Below are positions 9,270-18,058 of a DNA stretch of 64,000 nucleotides, piece after piece (the stretch's first letter is position 1; each line of letters starts with the position of its first letter). Source of the stretch: Gracilibacillus alcaliphilus. Lineage in GTDB: Bacteria; Bacillota; Bacilli; Bacillales; Amphibacillaceae. The notes under the pieces are model-generated. The model made no database searches and was not told the DNA's origin. It saw nothing but the letters and a program-made list of their open reading frames with translations. The DNA is taken from the NCBI RefSeq assembly GCF_016909015.1, contig NZ_JAFBFA010000022.1, positions 1 to 64,000 on the forward strand. Direction: 5' to 3'. The position numbers and the translations under genes are program-made.

Positions 9270-11354
9270 ATGAAAACATTGCATGTTGTTTTTAAAACAC
9301 ATTTAGATATTGGTTTTACCGACCTAGCTGAAAAAGTGATGGATCAATACCTTTATGATTTTATTCCACGGGCGGTAGCGATAGGGAAGGCGCTGCCAGA
9401 TCAATTTACCTGGACCACTGGTTCTTGGCTGATTGCTCATTATTTCAATCATCCATCGGTCTCCACAGAGGCCAAAGAGCAATTAGCAGCTGCGATTGAA
9501 TCCGGCACAATCAAGTGGCACGGCCTCTCTGTTACTACCCATACGGAATTAATGGATCGTGAGCTGTTTACGTATGGCCTCTCCATTTCACAAGGTCTGG
9601 ATGATCGTTTCCAACAGGAAACGATTGCCGCTAAGATGACCGATGTTCCTGGTCATACGATTGCGATGGTGCCATTGATGGCAAAGGCAGGTCTTAAATA
9701 TTTGCATATTGGCGTCAATGCAAGCTCTGCTGTGCCAAATGTGCCGGAATTATTTGTTTGGCGAACGCAGGATGGTTCGGAGATTGTGGTGCATTATGCT
9801 AAAGATTACGGACAGACCTTTGCAAGAGAAGGCTGGGACGATATGCTTTACTTTGCTCATAGCCATGATAATCAAGGGCCACCAGCCGATGCGGAGGAGG
9901 TACTGGCACTCCACCAGCAGCTTAAACAGCAGTATCCAGATGCAGAAATCAGAGCTTCCAGCTTAGACGCTTTTGCAGCAGCCGCTTGGGCAAAAAAGGA
10001 TACACTGCCTGTCATAGAAGAAGAAATTGCCGATACATGGATTCATGGCATCGGCTCAGCACCTGCAAAAATTAGTAAGTATCAACTCCTACTGCACTTA
10101 CGTGATAAGTGGCTAGAGGAAGGGAGCTTGTTAAGGGATAGTGCCAGTTACCGTCAGTTTTCTGAGCAATTACTGCTTGTTGCAGAGCATACATGGGGGG
10201 GTAATGGGAATGTCTTTCTTCCCGACTATCGAAATTACTTAATCGATGACTTTCAGCAAGCACGTGCTAAGGATAAGCTAACCTTTAACCACAGCCAAAC
10301 AAATAAGGACTTCTTTGACTTAATGACGTCGATCAGCACCAATATCGATGATCCGGAACAAGCCCATAAGCGTTCGTACAAATTGTATGAGGCCACCTGG
10401 AAAGAACAGGATAACTATGTAAAAAAGGCGGTCGCCAGTTTGCCCACAGAACTGCAGCAGCAAGCCAAGCAAGCCTTTTCCGATTGGGAAGCAGATATTC
10501 TTCCGTTGGCGGAGACAGCACAGCCGGTTACAGCAGGCCAAATGTATCAGTTTGGAGATATAGAGTTGGCCTTTTCGGCGACAGGGGCACTGCAAGTGCT
10601 TAATGTCAAGCAGCGTTCTCTGCTGGAAGAGGGAAAGAAATTTGGTGAATTATCGTACCAACGGTTTGATTTTGCTGATTTCAGTCAGTTTTTAAGTAAA
10701 TACAGCCGTCTTACACGCTGGACGAGTTCTTGGGCCTTAGTCGATTTTGCCAAAAGGGGAATTGAAGCTTATGCAGACATTCGTCATGAGTTGCTGTTTC
10801 CCTATGTAAAGCAATCCTCGCTGAAGCAACATGATCAACAGGTAACCATCAGTTTTGATCTAGCCTTTAAAGAAGCTGCTGTCCATAACTATGGTCTGCC
10901 AAAACAGATACGTCTAAACTATCTATTGGATTTGGAAAAACAGACCCTGCAAGGTGAACTGCGCATGAAGGAGAAGATCGCCAATCGGATGCCGGAAGCC
11001 TACTGGCTGGAAACGACTTTATCGGTGGCCAATCCTTATCGTTGGCAGATGTATAAACTAAATCAGCCATTGTCTCCTTATCATGTTGTCGAGAATGGCA
11101 ACCGCAATATGCATGCCTTGTCGAAGGAGGGACTAACCTATACAGGAATAGAAGGAAAGCTGTCCCTACGTTCCCTAGAAGCACCATTATTCTCCTTTGG
11201 CCGCCGAAGCTTGTTGTTATTTGACAATGCTCAGCCTTCCTTGAATGAAGGCATTTATATTAATTTGTTTAACAATGTATGGGGAACCAATTTCCCAGCA
11301 TGGTATGAAGGAGATATGTGTTATCGTTTTGAAGCGGATTTGCAGGTGTACTAA
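9270..11354 (+). CDS. GH38-like glycosidase (DUF5054-type)
   Basis: 694 residues. The N-terminus VFKTHLDIGFTDLAEKV repeats the HxDIGxTD zinc signature of its neighbour. MTDVPGHTIAMVP (about residues 120-132) replaces the canonical nucleophile segment, and AEHTWGGNGN (near 308) is the later zinc-site motif. Overall similarity to the upstream GH38 protein is low outside these motifs, so this is a distinct subfamily, which I recall as DUF5054. AAAAGGAG precedes the ATG by 9 bp. It is the last gene of the operon, and a strong terminator follows. Two different GH38-type enzymes in one operon suggest sequential cleavage of a branched or mixed-linkage glycan (inference). Confidence 0.8.
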   Translation: MKTLHVVFKTHLDIGFTDLAEKVMDQYLYDFIPRAVAIGKALPDQFTWTTGSWLIAHYFNHPSVSTEAKEQLAAAIESGTIKWHGLSVTTHTELMDRELFTYGLSISQGLDDRFQQETIAAKMTDVPGHTIAMVPLMAKAGLKYLHIGVNASSAVPNVPELFVWRTQDGSEIVVHYAKDYGQTFAREGWDDMLYFAHSHDNQGPPADAEEVLALHQQLKQQYPDAEIRASSLDAFAAAAWAKKDTLPVIEEEIADTWIHGIGSAPAKISKYQLLLHLRDKWLEEGSLLRDSASYRQFSEQLLLVAEHTWGGNGNVFLPDYRNYLIDDFQQARAKDKLTFNHSQTNKDFFDLMTSISTNIDDPEQAHKRSYKLYEATWKEQDNYVKKAVASLPTELQQQAKQAFSDWEADILPLAETAQPVTAGQMYQFGDIELAFSATGALQVLNVKQRSLLEEGKKFGELSYQRFDFADFSQFLSKYSRLTRWTSSWALVDFAKRGIEAYADIRHELLFPYVKQSSLKQHDQQVTISFDLAFKEAAVHNYGLPKQIRLNYLLDLEKQTLQGELRMKEKIANRMPEAYWLETTLSVANPYRWQMYKLNQPLSPYHVVENGNRNMHALSKEGLTYTGIEGKLSLRSLEAPLFSFGRRSLLLFDNAQPSLNEGIYINLFNNVWGTNFPAWYEGDMCYRFEADLQVY

Positions 11355-11362
11355 GAAACATA

Positions 11363-11408
11363 AAAATAGCTTAGAATCTTTTCTGTTAATAGATTTTAAG
11401 CTATTTTT
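11363..11408 (+). terminator. Intrinsic terminator of the GH38 operon
   Basis: AAAATAGCTTAGAATCT pairs almost perfectly with AGATTTTAAGCTATTTT over about 17 bp and is followed by a T run. It starts 9 bp after the stop of the 9270 gene. Confidence 0.88.
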
Positions 11409-11774
11409 TAATTCTGACGCAACCATCCATAAACCTACCGTTTCAAGGTTTTGCGGGAGGCAAAGAAGTCTAAGTGAGAGATAACGGACACTAACCCCCG
11501 ATAAGTTTCGCTTTATCTAATCTTGAGAAATATAAGATTAATAATTTTTTTAAAAATACCGACGCAGCTGCTGATGGTTGTAAGGGTATTCACAAAAGGA
11601 ATATAATACAAAATATGAAAACCTATGATACACTTAAAGTATCTAAGTTCATGCTCCAAAGGTTGTGCCTTGTTTCATTTAACGTGCAACATAATCGAAC
11701 GAAAAATTTAAGTCTATGGCTTTAGAATAAATGGTTTCAACAGACTGTTTGAATAAATATGTGGGGAGATAGTT
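11409..11774. other. Intergenic region, nothing recognised
   Basis: No gene, RNA or convincing repeat was found. A GGGGAG ribosome site at its right end belongs to the following phosphotransferase gene. No clear sigma-A promoter was identified. Confidence 0.5.
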
Positions 11775-12716
11775 ATGGAACAAAAAATACTTGAATTACT
11801 CAATCAAATATATCCAGTAGACATTATCAAAGTGGAAGCGGTAACAGATGAGATGTTCCGTTGTACTTCTGTACAGGGCAATTATTTTGCAAGAATTACC
11901 AACTATAAAACTTATGAGGCACAGTTAGAGGAAGTTACGTATACCAACTTTTTATCTCAAGAAGGGTTTGGTGCTTCCCCTGCTGTCTCATCTCTAAACG
12001 GTAAAATAGTAGAGCGGGTCATACTTGATAATCAAGAGATTTTAGCAGTTCTCTATCAGTCGGCTCCCGGAATACATCTGCAAAGAAACCAATGGGATGC
12101 CAGTGTATTAAAAGAGTTAGGTCGACATATAGGAAGATTGCATCACTTGTCCAAGAAATTTGAACAGATACATCCTGTCCAATATATCAATGATTGGCAT
12201 CATAATGAGGAATACTCTTTTCTTAGATATATCCCTCAAGAAGAGGGTGTGATTAGAGGTATTGCACAAGAAGTTTTATCAACTATAAAAGAAATACCAA
12301 AAAATCAATCAAATTATGGATTATTACATGGTGATATATGGTTAGAAAATGTTTTGGTTGATAGTGAATCGAAGATGGCGATGATTGATTTTCAAGATTG
12401 TGAGAAACATTTTTATATCTTTGACTTAGCTGTTCCAATATATAGTGCGTTGGAGTACTCGTTTGTGGGCGGAGGTAATATAGTGGAATAAGGGCATGGT
12501 ATTACACAAGCAATCATTGATGGGTATCGGGAGGAGAATAACTTAGATCAAGACATGTTACAGAAGCTTCCTCTATTTATAAGATTAAAAGAAATATTTG
12601 AATACAGCTTAATGCATATGTATTGGGATAAAGAAAAGTTAACAGAAGAACAAATAAGAATAATGAACCATTTTAGAATGAGGTTGGAACAAAATCATAC
12701 ACTGCTTAGCATCTAA
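11775..12716 (+). pseudogene. APH/homoserine-kinase-II-like phosphotransferase, in-frame stop
   Basis: The frame encodes an aminoglycoside-phosphotransferase-fold kinase. The catalytic loop is LLHGDIWLENVL (about residues 184-195) and the metal-binding segment is MIDFQD. A TAA at 12489-12491 ends the first 238 residues. The same frame then continues without another stop for 74 codons, from GHGITQAI to a TAA at 12714-12716, matching the expected C-terminal helices. A single-base change (for example TAT to TAA) explains this. The truncated protein keeps all catalytic residues and may or may not fold. It starts at ATG with GGGGAG upstream. Substrate unknown; family members act on small metabolites or antibiotics. 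Confidence 0.82.
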
Positions 12717-12738
12717 CGTTAGCAGTGTATGATATTTT
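12696..12738 (+). terminator. Hairpin/terminator behind the phosphotransferase gene
   Basis: CATACACTGCT pairs perfectly with AGCAGTGTATG over 11 bp. The left arm overlaps the 3' end of the original reading frame. The downstream tract (ATATTTTG) is only moderately T-rich. Confidence 0.65.
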
Positions 12739-12876
12739 GCATAAAATGAACCCTTTATAAGTCTCAATGAGAGAGCTGTGTTTTTCCCGCTTCTTTCTAT
12801 ATAAATCACTCATTAAGTTATGCTATAATTAACTGTAAAATATATAAGATGCATAGTTGCAAAAAAGGTGAGAGCG

Positions 12877-15012
12877 ATGAAGACAACCAGAGATATCGAA
12901 GAGCAGTACCAAGTTACGCGACAGACATTACATAATTGGATTAACGAAGGGCTATTAGCGACACCGCAAAAAGACTGGCGCGGTTGGTTTAGCTGGTCAG
13001 AAGAAAACGAAAGGCAGATTAGACATCTAATGGAGATCAAAGAACAGCAGAACAATCAAACGATACAACAAACAGCAGCAGAAAAACTGAAATTAATCAA
13101 CCGCCGTTATTTAGGCTCGAAACAAAAGATTCTCAATTTTATCGAAGATACAGTGGCCAAACATACTTCTCATATCCATACAGTGGCCGATATTTTTGGC
13201 GGAACAGGGGCAGTGGCCGATATTTTTCGGGCGCAAGGAAAGAAGGTAATCGTTAATGATATTTTATATTCTAATTATGTTGCCTATTTAACTTGGTTTG
13301 GCAATGAAGAAGTCGATTATGACAAGATCACTTGTTATATTCATGAGCTTAATCAACTTCCGGCAGATCAGGATAACTATGTATCAGAGCATTTTGGCGA
13401 CAGCTACTTTTCTTTAGAAAATGCACGCAAGATTGGGGCAATACGTGAGCACATCGAACAGATTACTGATATCAATGAGCGGGAAAAAGCCTTTCTAATT
13501 ACATCCCTGTTATATGCGATGGATAAGGTCGCCAATACAGTCGGACACTATGATGCCTATCGCCGTACAATGGACAGTTTTAGGCCGATTTATTTACGTG
13601 TACCAGAACTAAATCATAATCAAAATAATCAAATATACTGCCAAGACGCCAATCAGCTGGTACGTGATATCAAGGCTGATCTTGTCTATATCGATACCCC
13701 TTATAACTCACGGCAATATGGGGATGCCTATCATTTATTGGAGAATATTGCGAAATGGCAACAGCCGGAGGTTACTGGTGTGGCCAAGAAAATGGTCGAT
13801 CGCAAACATATCAAGAGTGATTATTCGACGAAACAAGCCCCATTGGCCTTTGATGACTTAATTCAGCATATAGAGGCGAAATATATTGTCGTTTCTTACA
13901 ACAATATGGCCCAGAAAGGAAATGGCAGGTCGAATGCGAAGATTTCTAATGAGGAAATTATCAGTTCTTTAGAAAAACGTGGATTGGTGACGATCTATGA
14001 AACTCCTTTTCAAGCATTTACGACAGGAAAAACCAATATTGAAGACCATAAAGAATTACTCTATGTTTGTCAGGTCGGTGTCAAACAGCAAAAAACGATG
14101 GACAAGGCGGACTATGCGATGTCAGCGATCAATTATACCGGTGGAAAGTATAAATTGCTGCCACAGCTTTTTCCGTTATTTCCTGACCAGTATGATAACT
14201 TTATTGATATCTTTGCCGGCGGTGCTAATGTAGGCATTAATGCTGATCCAAAAGACAAGGTGTTTATTAATGACCGAGAAGAACGAGTAATTGAATTGTA
14301 TGAGCTGTTAGCCAAAACACCCAAAGACGAGATATTGGCAATGGTAGAACGAACGATCAGCCGCTATCAGTTGTCAGATACCAAGAACAAAGGCTATGCC
14401 TTTTATGGATTGGACTCAGCCAAAGGGCTGGCCGTCTATAATAAGGAGAAATTTATCCAGCTAAGAAATGATTATAACCAAGGTGTGTATGATGAAGATC
14501 CATTAAAACCAATTGTCTTTTATGTGCTGTTAGTATACGGATTTAATAATCAAATTCGCTTTAATGCTAATGGTGCTTATAATTTACCAGTCGGCAAGCG
14601 GGATTTTAACATCCGTATGGAACAAAAGTTAATTCGTTTTATTGAGGCACTGCAGGCAAAATCGTTTGTCTTTTCTACCAAGGATTTCCGTGATTTCGAC
14701 CAGATCGGCAAAGATGATTTTGTTTATCTTGATCCGCCATACCTGATTTCTACGGCTAGTTATAATGAGAATGGCGGCTGGGGAGAGCAGGATGAACGAG
14801 ATTTATTAGATTTTCTTGATCGCTTGCATCAGCAGGGAACGCGCTGGGCTTTATCCAATGTCTCGATGCATAAAGGACAAGAGAATACGATGTTATTGAA
14901 ATGGGCAGAGCAATACCATATGCATATACTAGATTACCATTATAATAATTCTAACTATCAATCCAAAGCAAAACATAATAAGACACAGGAAGTATTAATC
15001 ACCAACTATTAA
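12877..15012 (+). CDS. Fused double DNA adenine methyltransferase of a type IIS R-M system
   Basis: 711 residues from ATG 12877; AAGGTGAG gives better spacing than the upstream GTG. There are three parts. Residues 1-70 are a MerR-like DNA-binding segment (TTRDIEEQYQVTRQTLHNWI). Residues 75-405 are a D12-class N6-adenine methyltransferase with an SAM-binding loop (DIFGGTGAVA, about 105) and catalytic DTPY (about 273). Residues 415-711 are a second methyltransferase with TGGKYKLLPQL, DIFAGGANVG (about 446) and DPPY (about 621). Two domains are what an asymmetric recognition site needs, one per strand, as in M.FokI. The restriction gene starts 20 bp downstream. The likely role is protecting host DNA by methylating adenine on both strands of the site. 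Confidence 0.9.
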   Translation: MKTTRDIEEQYQVTRQTLHNWINEGLLATPQKDWRGWFSWSEENERQIRHLMEIKEQQNNQTIQQTAAEKLKLINRRYLGSKQKILNFIEDTVAKHTSHIHTVADIFGGTGAVADIFRAQGKKVIVNDILYSNYVAYLTWFGNEEVDYDKITCYIHELNQLPADQDNYVSEHFGDSYFSLENARKIGAIREHIEQITDINEREKAFLITSLLYAMDKVANTVGHYDAYRRTMDSFRPIYLRVPELNHNQNNQIYCQDANQLVRDIKADLVYIDTPYNSRQYGDAYHLLENIAKWQQPEVTGVAKKMVDRKHIKSDYSTKQAPLAFDDLIQHIEAKYIVVSYNNMAQKGNGRSNAKISNEEIISSLEKRGLVTIYETPFQAFTTGKTNIEDHKELLYVCQVGVKQQKTMDKADYAMSAINYTGGKYKLLPQLFPLFPDQYDNFIDIFAGGANVGINADPKDKVFINDREERVIELYELLAKTPKDEILAMVERTISRYQLSDTKNKGYAFYGLDSAKGLAVYNKEKFIQLRNDYNQGVYDEDPLKPIVFYVLLVYGFNNQIRFNANGAYNLPVGKRDFNIRMEQKLIRFIEALQAKSFVFSTKDFRDFDQIGKDDFVYLDPPYLISTASYNENGGWGEQDERDLLDFLDRLHQQGTRWALSNVSMHKGQENTMLLKWAEQYHMHILDYHYNNSNYQSKAKHNKTQEVLITNY

Positions 15013-15032
15013 CAAATATGCGGAGGGCTAGG

Positions 15033-17150
15033 ATGAAGGTCAAAGAGAAGCAAGTTTTTAACTTATATGATACCAATGGCAGAAGAAAAGATGTGATCAA
15101 TGCCTACAAGATCTACACGGAAATTCTTGAACAAGTTTACGCAGAGAGTGAATCGGAGGTGTGGGGCCGCTATCCAGAGGCCTCCACCCAATTCCGTTTT
15201 TATGAATTAGCGATTGAGCGGTCACCGGAAATCTTTAAACAACACACCAAATATGATCAATTTGTAGAAGCGATGGCAGATCCTGCAATTAGAGAGGCTT
15301 TTGAACAGACAGAAACTAAAGACTTGAAGCGTGATCCTGAATTAAAGGAACTGTATCAACTTTTAGATACCCATATCGAAAAAAGGGCTCGGCATTATTC
15401 GAGTAATTTAGTGAAAATTGGCTTGGCCGACGAAAAGCGGCAGATTTCATCTATCGGAAAGTCATGGATTCATGGTAAGCCGATTAGTCGAAGCAGACTG
15501 GAAGAATTATTGCCGATAGACGACACCAACTTGATTTTCTTCCGTCAGTTATTGAAGTTAAGGGTTTATACGAATGAAGGTACTTATTATTATTCGCCGA
15601 TGTTGATGGCGATGTACATATTATTAAAATACGAACGTGTCAGCCAAGATTTATTTATTACCTTGATTCAAATGATGAGTCCTTATCAGCCAGTGGATGT
15701 AGCTGCCTTTGTCGAAGATTTCCTGGAAGGCTCCGCCCAAGTAACAGAACGGAATTATATGGATTATGAGCATGATGAAGCCTTGGAAGAGGTAGCAGCA
15801 GCTTCAATCCCGATGTCGCAGGATCTTTTTGCCAACCATTTTTCCAGCGGGAAAAGCGAAAAGACTATTTCGGTATACTGGGAGTTTTATCAGTTGTTAA
15901 TCGCCTTCAATATGGAAACGACAGCCGTTCAATTGGAGAAACTGACAGAATTCTTTGCAGATCGGCAAAAGAAGGCAATGATTAACAAGGCATTTGGCTT
16001 CGGACGTAATCTGTTTCAATTTGACAAGAAAAATAAGAAAGATGTCACCCGTTTTTTAGAGCAGAATAAAGAGGTGGATATTCTGTCGAATGAAAGAATT
16101 AATGAAAAACTCTTTCTGCAGTTTCAGGCCTCTAAACGCCATGACCAAATTCAGGAGTATGGTGATGTGACACAGCGGGTGATGCGGGTTACAGGTTTGA
16201 TCAGCTTTAAGAATCAAATTGTCGAATTAGCACAGCGTGAACTATGGCAGAAGGTCTTCGACAAAATCGATATAACAGCGCTGATTTTTCGGCCTTCTAC
16301 CGAGCAAGAATATGAAGTATATGAACAGGATATCGCTGCTTCGCCATTTTTCAACCATCGAAAATTAGAAGAAATTATCGATTATCCAAAGGACAAGCTG
16401 AACCAAACCATTCAAGAAATTAAGCAGGAATTACAGATAACAGAGGAGCAAGATATTCGTGATACCTTGCTTACGAAGACAAGTATGGCTTTTCAGGAGC
16501 ATATTGAAACAAACTACCCGAAAGAAAGAATCCTTGAGATACTGCCGCTTTTCTCTGATCGAAGGAATGATAACAAAATTCAGAAAATGGTTGCCGAAAG
16601 TACCGATGTTCCGACGATCTTTGAATATATTGTCGGAATTGCCTGGTATCATATTAGCTCTGAAAAATTTGACCTTTTCTCCAGTCTCAATTTGTCCTTA
16701 AATGCCGACTTTGAGCCTGAGACCCATGCTGGTGGCGGATCAGGTGATATTGTGATTGAATATGACAGTCATATCTTGATGCTTGAGGTAACTTTAATGA
16801 ACAAGCAAGCACAAAAACGCGGCGAATGGGAGCCGGTGCTCCGCCATGCTGCCAACTTAACGATTGAATCCGCACCAAAACCTGTTACAACCCTGTTTAT
16901 TGCCGATGAATTAGATGAGAATACCATCAATATTTGGCGAGCAGTGGCTATGGTGCCATTACAATCCTCCAGACAAGCCGATAAATTTGCCGAATCCGTA
17001 ACAATCATGCCGTTGAAAAATAATGAACTGGCCGATATGCTGGCACAGGATAAGGATGACATGGAGTTCTTCCAGCAGATTCAGCAGTCATTCAAGCAAT
17101 TGTCAATCGATTTTGACAGGAACTGGCGTGAAGGGATTATTTCTTCATAA
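15033..17150 (+). CDS. AlwI/BstNBI-like type IIS restriction endonuclease
   Basis: 705 residues from ATG 15033, six bases after CGGAGGG; an upstream ATG at 15018 is less well placed. The C-terminal nuclease domain (about 545-690) has THAGGGSGDIVIEY followed by MLEVTL. D572 and E585 with the following VT form the PD-(D/E)xK-type site, in the same arrangement as the THAAGNQPDMEI...GEVTT segment I recall from N.BstNBI. The matching EPVLRH block follows. The N-terminal two thirds would hold the DNA-recognition domain. Recognition sequence is not readable here; relatives recognise GGATC or GAGTC and cut outside the site. Its partner is the fused methyltransferase upstream. Some relatives need a small second subunit for double-strand cutting; none is seen nearby. 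Confidence 0.85.
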   Translation: MKVKEKQVFNLYDTNGRRKDVINAYKIYTEILEQVYAESESEVWGRYPEASTQFRFYELAIERSPEIFKQHTKYDQFVEAMADPAIREAFEQTETKDLKRDPELKELYQLLDTHIEKRARHYSSNLVKIGLADEKRQISSIGKSWIHGKPISRSRLEELLPIDDTNLIFFRQLLKLRVYTNEGTYYYSPMLMAMYILLKYERVSQDLFITLIQMMSPYQPVDVAAFVEDFLEGSAQVTERNYMDYEHDEALEEVAAASIPMSQDLFANHFSSGKSEKTISVYWEFYQLLIAFNMETTAVQLEKLTEFFADRQKKAMINKAFGFGRNLFQFDKKNKKDVTRFLEQNKEVDILSNERINEKLFLQFQASKRHDQIQEYGDVTQRVMRVTGLISFKNQIVELAQRELWQKVFDKIDITALIFRPSTEQEYEVYEQDIAASPFFNHRKLEEIIDYPKDKLNQTIQEIKQELQITEEQDIRDTLLTKTSMAFQEHIETNYPKERILEILPLFSDRRNDNKIQKMVAESTDVPTIFEYIVGIAWYHISSEKFDLFSSLNLSLNADFEPETHAGGGSGDIVIEYDSHILMLEVTLMNKQAQKRGEWEPVLRHAANLTIESAPKPVTTLFIADELDENTINIWRAVAMVPLQSSRQADKFAESVTIMPLKNNELADMLAQDKDDMEFFQQIQQSFKQLSIDFDRNWREGIISS

Positions 17151-17277
17151 AGAAAGCATTCACCTTGGATGTCTTTTCCTAACTTCTTATTTCTCATGAA
17201 ATTTTAATCTTACTCTTATGGTGTTCTCATTGTTGCCGGGTAAGATGTAATTAACAAGAAATAAGGAGGAAAAACAA

Positions 17278-17853
17278 ATGAATAAAAAAATTGGAATGAT
17301 TGCTGGAGTAGTCGCATTAGCAGGAGTTATCGGGACAGGTGTTTACCATGCAGAAGCAGCAAGTTCAAATGAAGGAAAAGTAAAAATTGTAGAGACAGAA
17401 AACCTCACAATGGAGGAAGCAACCAAAAAGCTTGAAGAGGAATATCGAGGAACCATTAAAGAATTAGAGCTAGATCAAGAAGATAATAAACTATATTATG
17501 AAGCAGAAATCATCGTTGAAAATCAAGAATATGATGTAAAAATGGATGCTGTAACAGGTGAAGTGGTCTATGAAGAAATCGATGATGATAGAAATCAAGA
17601 AGACAAGCGACAGGATACAATAGCAAACCCAAATAATAATGGTAACAGCAGTAATTTAATTGCACAAGAGGAAGCAATAGAGATTGCGAAACAACAATTT
17701 GATGGAAAAGTTGTCGAAATGGAATTAGACTATGATGATGGCCGCTATGTTTATGAGCTAGAACTTGTTAATGGACATCAAGAAGCAGACATTGACATCG
17801 ACGGAGAAACAGGAAATATTCTTTCATTGGAAATTGATTATGAAGATGATTGA
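17278..17853 (+). CDS. Secreted PepSY-domain protein
   Basis: 191 residues. The N-terminal signal peptide (KKIGMIAGVVALAGVIGTGVY, with likely cleavage after AEA) is followed by two PepSY repeats at about 40-100 and 125-190. Each carries the pattern of acidic strands ending in DxxTGxV/I. The two are separated by an asparagine-rich linker (NPNNNGNSSN). PepSY domains are thought to modulate peptidase activity in the cell envelope; a precise role is unknown. AAGGAGG lies 8 bp before the ATG, with TAAGAT (17241-17246) as a possible -10. It appears monocistronic, since a strong terminator follows. Confidence 0.88.
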   Translation: MNKKIGMIAGVVALAGVIGTGVYHAEAASSNEGKVKIVETENLTMEEATKKLEEEYRGTIKELELDQEDNKLYYEAEIIVENQEYDVKMDAVTGEVVYEEIDDDRNQEDKRQDTIANPNNNGNSSNLIAQEEAIEIAKQQFDGKVVEMELDYDDGRYVYELELVNGHQEADIDIDGETGNILSLEIDYEDD

Positions 17854-17870
17854 TAAAAAATAAATGGAAT

Positions 17871-17892
17871 AGGACGTTCAAAAAGTCCAATC
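17871..17892. repeat. Isolated end of the dispersed repeat
   Basis: GTTCAAAAAGTCCAAT just behind the PepSY gene is identical to the left end of the repeat at 22871-23191. Only this end is present here, so it is a solo terminus or a remnant. Confidence 0.5.
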
Positions 17893-17928
17893 ACTGTTTT
17901 TTCTGCAAAACTTATACGCTAGAGTGTG

Positions 17929-17980
17929 AAAGAGTCTGTCGCAAAAATGTAGATGTTACATTTTTTGCGACAGACTCTTT
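17929..17980. terminator. Bidirectional terminator between the PepSY gene and the sucrose PTS gene
   Basis: AAGAGTCTGTCGCAAAAATG pairs with CATTTTTTGCGACAGACTCTT over more than 20 bp, with a single unpaired A and a short loop. A/T runs on both sides let it serve the rightward PepSY gene and the leftward PTS gene that ends at 18059. Confidence 0.85.
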
Positions 17981-18058
17981 TCATCACTAGTGTCCAATAA
18001 AGAAATTCTCATAAAAAGCGAATCATTTTTCCAGAAACGTTGAGCTTTATTATATCTT

